Positions 31,082 to 43,369 of a stretch of 64,000 nt of DNA are shown here, in pieces. The notes beneath the pieces are model-generated. The model was not told the origin of the DNA, did no database searches, and saw nothing but the letters and a program-made list of their open reading frames with translations. This stretch comes from Aphis gossypii (taxonomy: Eukaryota; Arthropoda; Insecta; Hemiptera; Aphididae), in assembly GCF_020184175.1 (NCBI RefSeq), contig NW_026083056.1, forward strand, positions 144,446 through 208,445. Direction: 5' to 3'. The first letter of the stretch is position 1; the number at the start of each line of letters is the position of its first letter. Made by a program: the position numbers and the translations under genes.

Positions 31082-31640
31082 TTATAAGGACTGTATTTCT
31101 TCGGTGTCTGTATGTAGTATTGGAAATACAACCTTCCACATTGGAGAACCAGAGCAATATATAAAACCTTTATTTATGATATCTGAAACCATCCACGCCC
31201 TTCTTCTAGATAATTTAGACACTTTGAATATACCTAATAGTGAAGATTTACATGGTATGGTGTATAAATCTATTTTTTTTAAATATTCTTTTCCTATTAT
31301 CATTTGGCTTCTTTTGTCATTACTGAATGCTACATTTTCAATTAAAACAATACTTCCATTAGCCAAAATACAACAGTTATTTTTTATATCATTTGCAATT
31401 AGAACATAGTCTTTACAAATAATTTTTTTGTACCCTGGTATTAACAATCCTTCTGTCAACGGTCCGGATTCATGAGGATTTTCAAACTTAAATCTATAAT
31501 CATCATCACAAGACACATATTTTGATTTACGATTATTTAATTCACTGAGTCTTTTAACAATTTGTTGCAATGGTCTATCATTTTTGCGAACTAGTTTTTT
31601 TATTTGTTGCATGAAATTTTCAAATTTAAAAGTACTGAAG
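31082..31640 (-). pseudogene. Tnp2-like transposase, C-terminal part
   Basis: Continues the gene at 34756-36275 beyond a MULE insertion: NFSTFKFENFMQQIKKLVRK, RPLQQIVKRLSELN, then a C-terminal domain (GPLTEGLLIPGYKKI; CCILANGSIVLIENV; IGKEYLKKIDLYTIPC; KVVFPILH) ending at 31082. The junction residues follow naturally from EYVRHFG in the other part, so one protein is cut by the MULE element. Confidence 0.75.
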
Positions 31641-31645
31641 TTACA

Positions 31646-34600
31646 GTCGACCGACAACCAAAATACCGACAAGACAATTAACCGACAGGGTCAATCGACC
31701 GACAACCAAAATACCGACAATAATATAATATGGGCTGCATCTTAGTTGTGGTCATTGAACTTATGATAACATAATATCATATAGTTCAATGGTTGTGGTC
31801 AAGACGATTTTTGTGAGATAAAGAGATATAAAAGTTTCGGTCACTCTAACTTAAGGTATTATCTAAGTGACAGCATTATTATACCCAAATTCTAGGCGGA
31901 ATTGTTATTAGGTATACGATAAAAATTGTTTTCAATATAATAATTTTTTGAAAATGAATTGTTCAACAACCATTTATGTTAATGAGATTTCGCTCGAGCA
32001 AGATAATTTTCTAGAGCAACAACACACTATTATGAAGATGGTGAAATTAATCAACTTGAATATCTGAAGTCGATTTCTTTCAAATGTGTACCTATAAAAT
32101 TTAAAAAAATTGTAATTTTTATTATTAAACAGTATTATACAATACTATATTATATTTTGACACAAGTCTAACCACTTCATTTAAACATAATCCAAGTAGG
32201 TATCAACATTTTTAACCATACCTACATAATAAATAAGAGTGTATACAGTCCTAAGTCTGTTATCTTTTCGATATTAATAGGAAAAAAAATGTTGATTATT
32301 ATGTTTCTAAATTAGGTAGTATGTAACCTTTTTGAAGGGTGACCTGAACTAGTACGTAATTTTTGATTTTGACCGCAACTATAGTAAACACCGAATATTT
32401 GTAGTAATTTAATTTCACATTTAATTTATATTTTTATTTTAATCTAATCGATTTATTATTTAATCGAAACATTTTATCGTACGACAACAAACACTCAATT
32501 GATACGGTGCCTTTTTCCAACTGTGTAAATTTAATTGAGTCTTTGAAGATACTCGCAGTCTCTGTGTGGAATTTATACAGTATAGGTGAAAATATGGACG
32601 AATATTGTGATATTGTCCTGTCACAACAAGGACGAGAAAAATTGGCAGTGAAAGGTTATTTAATGGTTAAAGATAAAAATAGAGACGATCTGTATTAATT
32701 GGAATTGTGAAAAAAAAGTATTATTTAAATGCAAATGGCGTGCGTCCACTATTTTAATTGATGGAAGACATAAGTTGAGATCCGACAATGACCATAATCA
32801 TGCTCCAGAAGCTAGTCGAGCTCCAGTTGCTATTGCAAATTCTATATTAAAAGGTAAATAAAAATTATTAGAAATTTTTTTTAAGCCTATTTAGTATTTT
32901 AAATTAAATTAAATATTAAGATACAGCCCGGTCTACAACAAATAAACCGTCCCAAATTATTTAATCTACACTATCCAACGTTTCAGAGAATATAAAACCT
33001 TATCTTCCTAGTTACGAAGCACAACGAAAAAAAATAAAGCGTGCACGTATTACTCACCACCATACAGAACCAAATTCAATTGATGATCTTAATATACCGG
33101 ATAATTTGAAAAAAATACTATCTGATCAAATATTTCTCATTAAAGAATCAGTAATAGGTATGTTAATAAATTAATAATTATGCAATCTAAATTTAGTTTT
33201 TTTTCTATTTATTTTAGGTGAAGATAAGATACTTGTATTTTCTTCTGTGAATAACGTTCAAAAACTCAGTCAATCAATGTTTTGGATAGTTGACGGTACT
33301 TTTAAAACAGTGCCTACTATATTTACGCAACTGTATACTATTCACGCACAAGTTGGTTTCGGTGACAACTCTAGAGTTTTGCCTCTAGTATATGTTCTTA
33401 TGACAAGTAAAAGAGAGCAATGTTATAACCAAATGTATCAGGTAATAATGAGAATGCAACATTTTTTATTAATTTAGACATCTGTTTTTCAAGCTTATAT
33501 ATTTATAATTTAGAAATGAATTTACTTTAATGCGTTCTCGTTTTTAAAGTAGCTATTTAAAGCAATATATAATAAAAATATTTATAACACTTTTTTTTTA
33601 GGATATAATTGATTTTGCTGAAGACAATAATATAAACTTAGCACCTGAATACATAATAAGCGACTTTGAGATAGCTGCAATAAATGCGAGCAAACATGAG
33701 TTTCCATTATCTAAAAGTAAAAATTGTTTATTTCATTTATGCCAAAGTGCGTGGCGAAAATTACAAAGCCTTGGTCTATCCATCGAGTATGGAAATAATG
33801 AAAATTTTAGTATTAAAATTCGACAAATGTTGTCTCTTGCATTTTTGCCCGAAGAGGAAATTCCTGATGCATTCAAAGAGATTAAAGAAATCATGCCTAA
33901 CAATGCAAGTAGTTTTGTGCAATGGTTTGAAGACAATTATACATTAGGTTAAGTCCGTCGTATAGTGTGCAACACCGAACATAGGAACATTCCACTTTTT
34001 CCTCCATCGTTGTGGTCAATTTATGAAAACATTGGTACCTATACTCTATTTTTATTCGATAATTTTCAATTATTTATAAAGTTTGTTTAATTACTATTAT
34101 CATAATTTTATAGATAATGGTATTCCTAGGACTTCTAACCATGCGGAGGCCTAGCATCGGCGTTGGAATGAATTGGTAGGGAGGGCTCATATTGGTCTGT
34201 TTACGCTGATTAAAGAACTTCAGAAAGAACAAAGTAAGGTTGACGCAGATATAGAAGCAATTCTCAGAGGAGCTCCAAAGCCACGACCAACAAATGTTCA
34301 GCAAAAACGTGAACAGCGCTTGAAAACGGCTATTGACAATCGTGAAGGTAAAACACGTCTGGAGTATCTTCGAGGTATTGCTCACAATCTAACCATGTAA
34401 TGTTGTAATGTACACTTTACAATCGTATTAACTTATACATTATTTTTATTATTTTTTATTATACTACGAATTATTTTTTTTAAATTTATTGATCTATTAC
34501 ATTTAACATTATTATTTATTTTATAACAATTTTATCACTACGTGTATTATTGTCAATCGATTTTTAAAATTAATTATGGGCGTACTTTTAAAACAAAATT

Positions 34601-34750
34601 ATAAATTAAATGTGAAATTAAATTATTACATATTATATTATTGTCGGTAATTTGGTTGTCAGTCGATTGACCCTGTCGGTTAATTGTCTTGTCGGTATTT
34701 TGGTTGTCGGTCGATTGTCTTGTCGGTCGAATGGTTGTCGGTCGATTGAC
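31646..34750 (+). mobile_element. FLYWCH-MULE DNA transposon with repeat-array termini
   Basis: Left end 31646-31734 and right end about 34631-34750 are inverted copies built from repeated CGACCGACAACC / AAAATACCGACAAG units; the right end has at least one extra unit. It encodes a FLYWCH plus MULE-domain protein on the plus strand. It sits inside the minus-strand Tnp2-like gene, splitting it between the EYVRHFG and NFSTFKF codons. The roughly 9-bp TSD expected for MULEs is not clear (TAACCGTTC versus TAACTTCAG-like). Confidence 0.8.
32594..34399 (+). pseudogene. MULE transposase with FLYWCH zinc finger
   Basis: Start ATG 32594 (MDEYCDIVLSQQGREKLAV). The FLYWCH finger reads YLMVKDKNRDDLY, then after a frameshift near 32695 YWNC, FKCKWRAS, and DHNHAPE. 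Introns lie at about 32853-32986, 33159-33219, 33441-33601 and around 34060-34112. MULE domain: first Asp in FWIVDGTFKTVPTIF, second Asp in EYIISDFEIAAINA, Glu in SNHAEA before an in-frame TAG at about 34153. A further stop follows TLG at about 33951. The C-terminus (KELQKEQSKVDADIEAI; RLKTAIDNREGK) is the usual helical tail. The catalytic residues survive but the frame does not. Confidence 0.82.
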
Positions 34751-34755
34751 CCAGA

Positions 34756-36275
34756 ACGGTTAGACCAAAATGACGAACATATTCAGTTATGTGTAAAAGA
34801 CCATGTATGTTATGGCTAATAAATTGATGTCCGTACAAATTTCCAAATGTTACAACGTAATGTTTCAACAGATCTTCAGCATATTGAACAAACACAGGTT
34901 GTTTACACAAACGTTTTGAACACAAAATAGTAATTTCTACATGCAGTGCAAGAAAATTTGAATATATGTCAATTGATACAACATTCATTAGAACCACAGG
35001 ACCCGTGTACAATAGCAATTGCCTAAACTCAGTTGCTTTCCATTGTTTGAACATCAAAAGGGATCGCGGTTTTCTATTGAACTCAAATGGAACAAAACAT
35101 TTTATATTTTCAAGAAAATTGGATATTTGTTGAACTTGAACAGGACGAATATGAACATTATACCTACGAAACTTCATCCAAAGCATTATCATTTTTTTCA
35201 TCTCACCAAGGCATACTAAATGTAGGTAATCAAGAGGGACATTAGTTACAAGTCCTATTCCTGGAATAGATTGAAGTGCACTTATTTCTTTGTTCATTAA
35301 ATGGTAATTGTGATCTGTACGAAATGCAAAATCAGCATCTGATCTGAGTGGTCCACTGCAATCTGGGAAGCATACTCTATTGTCAGTCCGTGCTCCGTGA
35401 ACATCAAACTTTGTACAACTATAAAAACCACTATGTCCTTTTACATTTAATACAAATAATTTTGCAGGCGCATCGGCACAAATCATGTTAATACATAATT
35501 TGTATAATTTTCCATAAAATAATATGCCTTCTTTAAGTAATATATTTAGTTCAATAACAAAATCATTTAAAAAGTCATTAGAGCTATCAGGTTTTTTATT
35601 GAAATCATGGTAAATTCCAATGACAAAGACATAATATGACTCAAAAATGAATCCTAATATAGGCCATACTTCACTTCTACTTGACCTAGATAGAGGTAAT
35701 CCATCTATATGAACCATCAGTGTTAACGTATCAATCTTTTTAACCAAATTTATATCTAAACTATTCAAATATTTAATAAGTCCAATTTCTATACCAATGT
35801 GAGCATACTGTCCAGGTGAGACACTTTTTGTAATGACACTTCTTGGAGTTTTCAGCAGTGTCCTTGCATCTTTAGGTAAATAATTAAAACATTCATGAGT
35901 CCTTAACAAGTTTAATACCTTGGACATACATTGTAAAGATATATCTTCTTCAATTGCCAACAACGCCAATTTTTCTACGAACGTTGTACTTGGATTTGCA
36001 GTAGATCTAGTTTCAGGTATTACAGTAGGTAAAACCAACTGAAACCCCACATTTTCTAGAAGTTCATATTTTTTTTCAGTCACTTCTGGCAATTTAGAAT
36101 TTTCTTGGTCACACATTTCTTCAAAAGCTTCTTGGGTCTCATCATGAATAAATTGTAATGATTTATCGCTATCATTAAAGTTAATTTCATTTGTAATTCT
36201 TAGTTGTTGTATTTCATCATGTATTCTTCTTTGTAATTGGCGTTTAGATAGTAACGTGACTGATTTTAACAGTCT
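34756..36275 (-). pseudogene. Tnp2-like (CACTA/EnSpm-related) transposase, main part
   Basis: The long open stretch covers 34680-36116, and in-phase sequence continues upstream to about 36275, where an AG acceptor-like site lies. Seen: TLTLMVHIDGLPLSRSSRSEVWPILGF (Asp-containing core motif), CADAPAKLFVLNVKGHSGFYSC (the typical ADAPAR-IKGHxGxYGC signature), NRVCFPD, VPLDYLHLVCLGEMKKM, and HNIHGLLHITEYVRHFG. These match Tnp2/Transposase_21-type proteins found widely in animal genomes. The last residues (after about 34755) are MULE terminal sequence, not the gene. The N-terminal exon is not identified. I am sure of the family resemblance, less so of the CACTA assignment. Confidence 0.72.
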
Positions 36276-37209
36276 AAATTAAAGTAAAATACAAAGATGG
36301 TCTTTAGTAGAGATTCTTTAAAGTTTTTAAAAATAATATTTTTAATTAGGTACCAGTGTTTCTAGGTTTTTTTTTATAAATATTAATTTTTTTGCTATAG
36401 TCTACCTACCATTTACCAAATTATAACTACATTTTAACAGTATTCAAATACTTAGTTTTGTAGATTCTAAATAAATTAATGAATAATTTATTTATTATTA
36501 ATAGCAATAATAATAGTAATAAATAATTAAACAATATTACATGCTAAATAGGTGATTGTGACTATGATTGTAACAATTGTTATGTATTGATTTATGTAAT
36601 TTTCCTATGTATTATTTTATTGATTTTTGTATGAATTATAAATAATAATGAATTAATATCAAAAAGAACATTAATAAAATAAAACTTTTATACCTAACTT
36701 TTTTACTTTATTGAGTTTTAATCAAGTAAAGTATGATGGAAATTGAAATGAAAAAGTCTGATTTTTGAAAATTTCAAGAATTTGTGTTAAATAGGAAAAT
36801 AATACAAATATAACTCAGTAATAATGAGTAGTTGGGTGATTATTAATTAAGCTAGTTTTAATATAAAATATTAATTAGAGAGTTGTGATATCACACCAAA
36901 CTCAAAATACAAGTAATTAATTACAAATTACCAATTACAATCATGTAGAACATTTAATTACAAATTACATAATTAAATTACTTACAATTACCAATTACAT
37001 TTAAAAATGTTATTACAATTATATTAGTTATTAATTTTATTATATAAAAAAAGTGTATAAACTAAATAAAAAAAATATAGGTATCTACATAGAAAAATTA
37101 GATAATTCGGTAACGTTTTAAAAATACAAGTTTTTCGAATTGTTCGTCAGACAACTGGGAAATAGTAGGTGGCATTATAAAGCTGTTCGATAAAACTTAT
37201 GCTGTATAA
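36276..37209. other. AT-rich stretch with degenerate AATTAC repeats
   Basis: No gene is visible. From about 36910 to 37025 the words AATTACAAATTAC and CCAATTAC recur in a loose tandem pattern. The last 8 bases before 37210 are the P-element target duplication. Confidence 0.5.
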
Positions 37210-40200
37210 CATGATAAAGAAAAGAGGTATGTCAGAAACTATGTGATACGCATGTCCGCCATATTGCTTTTCTCTATAAGTTATCAGAATCAATTTATCA
37301 CGAACCGGCAAGCATGATAAAAAATACCAAATGGCGTTCGGGCAAACCGCATGACAAAGAAAAGTACAATTAACTATTAAATTTAGTGAAATATTAATTA
37401 GGTATGCATTTTAAATTTAATAATTAGTAATTAGTATTTAGTTTTGTTTAGTATTCACACATTTAGTTATTTAGTTACTAGTTCATTACTTACTAGGTAG
37501 TTTTAAAGACAATCAAGAGTGAAATTGTCCATGAACATCCAGTAATGATGAATTGAATCATCAATAGGTAATTATTTTTAATTTTATTGTGGTTTATTCA
37601 ACTATAAGTTTATGATATTTTATTTTATAATTAGGAACTGAGAATGTAGCTCTTAAAGCTTTAAATTATTGGCCAGTGCCGTAGTTGACAAAAATAAAAA
37701 AATTAAACTAATTAGCATTTAAATTTATTTAATAAATTTTTGCTTTTTATTTTTGTTAGTTGTCTTGAGAGTCTGGTAATTGTAGAGTAATTCATTGTTC
37801 AGTTTATTCATACGAATAAATGTTCTTGTGCGTACTAAGCAACTTATGACTTCTGTAGGTATGTCTTTAAATATCTCTTCAAGTTTTGTTGACAATTCTT
37901 TTATTATATATTGTTTATTAGAATAAACCTTCTCCATGCAAGTTTTTGAAGATTGGTTCCAGTTTATATGCCATGTTTACCAATGTTTTTGATGGTATCA
38001 AAAGGTTTCCTTTTGACACATAATTGATCCAAGAGTCTGTGTCACCTGTTCATCACTTTTCAAATAAGGATATTTATGTTTAAAAACGGTAGGCAACGAT
38101 CCTATCCTGCCACATATTCAAATTATCATTTTCAATTTCATTGAAAGGTACGTTTTCTACCATCTAAAACAAATAAATAATATGAATTTCTCATTATATT
38201 ATGCAAAGTTACTTCATACTCTAATTCAAATTCATCCAACATTTCAAAATTACTCCTATTAGTTTCAACTTTTGTTTCCCACATTCTGTCTCAATTTGAG
38301 CAAATTCACTGTCATTGGATTCCAAATATGTTATTAGGAATCTTGTTAGACATTCTTCATCGCTAATTAAACTCATTTCCAGTCCATCATCAGTGTTTTT
38401 ATTTTCTGTAAACACCGATCTTGAATGCTTTCCAAGAATATACCACCTTAAACTAAAATTGTATATTACATTAATAATATAATCATCTATTGTTATTATT
38501 ATTGTAAAATATATGTAATTATTTTTTACACACGCATATTTAAATTGTAAATACTATTAAATGCAGAACCCCAGATTCCTTTTAGAAAACTAAATAGGTT
38601 TTCAACCACGTATTGGTTAACTTTTCTGGTCATTATATAGCTTACATCATATTATTTTACATTCTGAAGTAAACCTTTTAACGATTTTATGGGATATAAT
38701 AATACCTACAATTGTACAATATTATGAGATTAATTAATATTTTTCAGAATATATCATTAACAATATCAACATTGGTCACCTTTCTGGAATGGTAACAATG
38801 ATTTTTTTGAATGTACTTCCATATGAACTATAAAGTCATTCATTTTGTCGAGTAATTCATTTTGAGTATCTTCAAATAATCCATAAGCTGCTGCATTTTA
38901 TCAAATTTTTGCTGCGTGTTCAACAGATCGAACCAATCATTAAAAAGTTGAATAACTTCTGAGGACTTAAATGAAATAACATAACTTAGTTATTAATCAT
39001 TTTTATAATAAATATTTTAATTTATTGTTTTGTTCTGTTTAGCTTATATAGTTATATTTCATAAGCGTATACCATTGTAATTATTAATTAGCATATACCC
39101 ACCTCTTTCCAGTTATGATTGTTTATTTTATTTTTATCCTAAATAGCTGATTGATTTGGCAACACTATTTGAAAATACATGAGCTGCTAATTTAACGTTC
39201 ATTCTATTAGCACCTTCTACTGATAAATGTCGTTCTGATAATTTATGAGCAAATCTATATTCTTTGTTAGAGTTTACATTTAACAGTTCGTGTAAAATAG
39301 TTTTACCAATATTTACCATTAGGAAACAAACAAACCTCTGTAAAAATTGTAGTATTTGTACCATAAATAAACTAATTTATAAATTATTTGAAATTATTAA
39401 AATAATACTTGTCCAGAAAATGATTTCTTGCTCTAATTTAAGTAAAAGAGGTGCATCCGCAAAAACATAAATATTTTGTTTTGTTGCAGGATGTTCAAAA
39501 TATGTTTTGTCCTTGAAATACCTAAATCACGCCATAATTCAACATTTGATGGGCCCATGTCACTAAACAATGGCCACTACATTGTACATAATTTCATATA
39601 AATTGCAAATTATATTTGTTAGGATTTGCTTGGTCATTGGTATATCATCATAGCTATTAAACAGGTTGTTTCCAGGAAGCAACAAGACCTAAAAAAAAAT
39701 TACTTGAAGTATCCAATACATAATACTTTTTGTATTTTTATACCTCGAACAACAACATTTGAACACTTTGTATGGACCGACCATTTGTTCATACTTTTTA
39801 TCAAAACAAATTCTTCTTGACACATATGTCTCATCAAAAGATACTACAGTAAGTTTATCTTCATGTCCAGTGTTTCTCCTTAGATTTTTTATTTTAAATT
39901 TTAATTCACATAATGTTTTTATTTAAAACAAACTAAATAATAATATATTTTTAAAATAAATACCTTTGGCTTTCATTAACGTCATTACACCTGAAAGAAT
40001 GCCTGGTTCTATTGGAAATTGAACTGCTCGTGTTCGAAGTGTTGATATCCTACATTTTTTTTACTAATGTTACCATCTATTAAATTAATTTATATAGATA
40101 AAAATACAAACCAACTAAAGGAAAATGTTTTCTTCTCGTAAGTATCTATATGCTTTAGGTGATATACTTCTCAATGTTATTGCAGAAGAAATATCTTCAG

Positions 40201-41463
40201 GTTGCCATTTATTTACATTCTTTTTAGGATTTAAAAGCATATCTATTTGAGTCTTTGTGAATCAATTTGACAATATTTTTGTAAAACGATATTCAAATCG
40301 TTCATTTTCTTGCTCAGACCAAAATTGTTTCAATAATATAAAATTTTTTATTGTTCACAAACAAGTACTATTAATTTAATTTAATAACATAATTCAAAAA
40401 AATATATTTTCTAATTATGTACAACACAAAAAAGCATTTATAATTTTATCTGTATCTAATACTTATAAGTTATAATATATGTATTATACATGATAATAAA
40501 GTTAGTAAAAATAAGTTATTAACACAGCTCATTTAATCTACATACTGTTTACAAATAAACTTAGCAATAAAAACAATAAAAATCTAACTAATGTTATTGT
40601 ATTATTGATTGTTAGAGTATTAATGCCAAACATAAATTCTATATCAAACAGGATGTTTATATGATATAAATATGACTGATTGATGCCAGTATTTTGTACA
40701 CTCCTGTATGAAAATGAATTAATATTCTGCATTAAATATACATTCTCCTGTTACTGTAGGTAATAGAAAAGTTTCACAGACTCATTGAAATGTTTTTGCT
40801 TTGAAATTGCTCTTTCAACACTGAAACTAAACATAAATTACATGCAAACATAAATAGTAAATAATAGCATGAATTTACTTCTCAACAGAAATATCTCCAT
40901 CAGAATGAGGTATAATATCAGTTGCACTAGTAAGACATTTAACACTAATCTTATCAATTTCTAACAAATTACTTTAGGTAAAAATTAACATGCTCAAAAA
41001 AAAAAGCATTTTCCTAAATATAATTTGAACAAAATACATGTTCAATTTTAGTTAACTATTATATCTTATTAATTATACCTGTATCACAATTTATGTTTTG
41101 AACATTTGTTCCTTGAGTAATTTGTGAAATCCACTTAGCTCTTAAGGTTTCATCTTTAGGAAATTTATGCAAATGAACAGTATTGTCCTTCACGAACTTT
41201 TTGCTTCTACTGCCACTATTACAACCCTCAAAAATACACAAAGGCATCCTTACTAAAAAAATTTTATATAATTTGCTAAAAAAAATGCCTAAGTCAAATT
41301 ATTTAAATTTTTAATTTAAAATGTTAATTGTTTTGTCATAGGTATTAACACTGATAATATAAATATAAAAACAAATGATAATAACGGAGAAAAGCAATAT
41401 GGCGGCCTGCGCTGATTTTACGAAAATTGATATGTTGCTGACATACCTCTTTTCTTTATCATG
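37210..41463 (-). mobile_element. P-element-superfamily DNA transposon
   Basis: Terminal inverted repeats start CATGATAAAGAAAAGAGGTA on both sides (26 bp perfect). They are flanked by the 8-bp direct repeat CTGTATAA (37202-37209 and 41464-41471), the duplication length of P elements. The Drosophila P element also begins CATGAT. A second internal inverted repeat (GCCATATTGCTTTTCTC) lies about 50-60 bp inside each end. The minus strand encodes a THAP/P-type transposase. Length 4254 bp. Confidence 0.9.
37725..41247 (-). pseudogene. P-element-type transposase with THAP domain, decayed and spliced
   Basis: The first exon starts ATG 41247: a THAP zinc-finger start (MPLCIFEGC, then VHLHKFPKDETLRAKWI) with a GT donor near 41078; the closing Cys-x2-His of the finger is not clear. 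Further exon pieces: KWQPEDISSAITLRSISPKAYRYLR (about 40110-40210); AVQFPIEPGILSG (about 39990-40025); DKLTVVSFDETYVSRR and MVGPYKVF (about 39750-39870), the Asp-containing P-type catalytic region; YFEHPATKQNIYVFADAPLL (about 39445-39510); SVEGANRMNVKLAAHVFSN (39165-39225); and RTRTFIRMNKLNNEL near 37780-37840 at the C-terminus. Multiple stops and frameshifts. It would have moved the surrounding element. Confidence 0.75.
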
Positions 41464-41487
41464 CTGTATAAGTTATATATATATATA

Positions 41488-41749
41488 TGTAATTTTGTTT
41501 TATTCTGATAGAATAATAATAATAATAATAATAAGTTGATCGATTTTCAATAACTATAAAAGAAAATCGATATTTTTAACTTATTAGTATAAGACTGTTT
41601 AATATAATATAATAATTAAAATAATTTAATATAAAAAGTAATTAAACACTACTGTAATAATATAATAGAATAATGTTTTTAACGTAAATGAAAACGATAT
41701 TATAATAGAAGATAAAGAGTAACAGACAAACAGTGTTACCACTGTTACA
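41488..41749 (-). repeat. gypsy B 3' LTR and polypurine tract
   Basis: Starts TGTAATTTTGTTTTATTCTG and ends GTTACCACTGTTACA on the plus strand. The polypurine tract (minus strand CTGCAGGAGGGGAGG) adjoins at 41750-41764. It contains an (AAT)n run near 41514-41534. It aligns with 55475-55759. Confidence 0.9.
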
Positions 41750-41815
41750 CCTCCCCTCCTGCAGAACAAAGCAACGGTGTGCCATCCAAATTTAGTGCTT
41801 GTGTCTTAACTGGAA

Positions 41816-43206
41816 TTAATTTGCTGCTGTGATAGAAGTTGGTTTCTTTACGCCTTTTGGCCCTTCAACTTCATATATAGTATTTGATACCTTTTTTATT
41901 ATTCGGAATGGTCCGCTTCTGATCTCATCTAATTTATTTCTATTCAATTTGTTACCATTTTCAATGTAGACTAGGTCATTCTCTTGAAAAGTGTGATCTA
42001 TTCTGGTCTTATCCACTCTTTTTTTGTTTTTTTCATAATTATTTGTTGAATTTATTAATGCTTCCCTCTGTCTGCTTTTAAATTATAATTATTTTCTTGA
42101 AGCTCAGTTGGTACAATATTAGGTTTTACACCATATAGGAGATATGCTGGTGAGAATTTAGTGACACTATGTGTTGTACTATTGTATTCTTTCATGCATT
42201 TTTCAGCAATTTTAGACCATGCTCCCCTCTCTTCTCCACTATTAATTTTACATCTTATTCTATTAACTAATGTTTGATTTAGTCTTTCATTCAACCCATT
42301 TGATTCCGGACAATCCACTGATGTAAATATTAATGTGATGTTCATTGATTTCATATAGTCTTTAACTTCTTTGGAATTAATACATGTGTATTGATCAGCT
42401 AGAATAATTTTTATCTGGTGTTGTTTTGCTACTGGGTCGATTAAATTAATGAAGTCTCTTGCATTTTGACCCTTTGATGTAGAAATAAATGCATATCTGG
42501 TAAAGTGATCTGCTAAGATATGTAATATTTTTTTTGTTGATTTGTTTCCACCAAATCCACCTACTGAATCAATGGACATTATTTCATATGGTTGTGTAGC
42601 TGGACCTAGTTTTGATAGTAACCCAATTTGTTGGCTTCTTCTTGATTTGTTTTTTATACATACTTCACATGCACTGCAAAACTGGTGTATAATTGTATCC
42701 ATGTTTTTGAAATAGTAATATGGTCTTAACTGTTCCCTTATATGACTAACACCAATGTGTCCATAGTTTTTATGTATTTTCTTTATTAATTCGAAACCAA
42801 GTTTTTGGGAAACATATATTCTTTGTCTATGCTTAAGATTTTTGAATTTAATACTTCCCTTCTCAACCACTTTTCTTGAATCATTAATTTCATTTATATT
42901 TGTTTGTTGATCACTAATTATTTCTTCTAAGGTAACCATATTAACAACTTTTAATACATCCTCTTCATTATCAAAATTTTCTAAAACTGGATTTCTTGAT
43001 AAAGAATCTGCTTCAATATTCTCTTTACCAGGTGCATATATAACCTTAAAATTATATTGTGAAAGATAATAAATAAGATCTCCAAGTGGTTCATCTGTTC
43101 TCGCTTTTACTTTTAATGTCTCTAAAGGCTTGTGATCTGTAATTACAGTGAAATCTCTTCCAATTAACCAATGTTGCCAATAAACAATAGCTTCTTTTAT
43201 TGCCAA
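41816..43206 (-). pseudogene. gypsy B RNase H end and integrase
   Basis: The 43206-42055 frame contains the RNase H end (DFTVITDHKPLETLKVK; NIEADSLSRNP), the integrase zinc domain (HKNYGHIGVSHIREQ; CSACEVCIKNKS), then the core: IMSIDSVGGFGGN (Asp), IILADQYTCINSKE (Asp), CPESNGLNERLNQTL (Glu). A frameshift at about 42050 leads to the C-terminal domain frame 41816-42016 (FQENDLVYIENGNK; RSGPFRIIKKVSNTIYEV). The catalytic residues are intact. Confidence 0.88.
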
Positions 43207-43369
43207 GCATTCTAAATAAATTATTTTTTTCTTCTTTTGACTTGAGTTTAATTTTTTTGAGAAATATGCAACTGGGTGAAGGATACCATTTTTTTGTGGT
43301 TGTTTTAGAATTGCACCTAGCCCATCTCCACTGGCATCAGTATAAATAAAAACCTCTTTATCTTGACTA
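43207..43369 (-). pseudogene. gypsy B RNase H start, cut by a TA-element insertion
   Basis: Minus strand: KEVFIYTDASGDGLGAILKQP (first catalytic Asp) and HPVAYFSKKLNSSQ. The frame runs straight into the CAGGGTG terminus of the inserted element at 43372. Its continuation resumes at 47449 with codon phase preserved if one TA copy and the insert are removed. Confidence 0.85.

Noticed and set aside
34680..34755. C-terminal residues of the Tnp2-like frame (repeated TDN/TDK motifs)
   Set aside because: They are translated MULE terminal repeats, not part of the transposase gene.
36910..37025. CRISPR-like repeat spacing of AATTAC words
   Set aside because: Units are short, degenerate and irregularly spaced in a eukaryotic AT-rich context; simple-sequence drift is sufficient.
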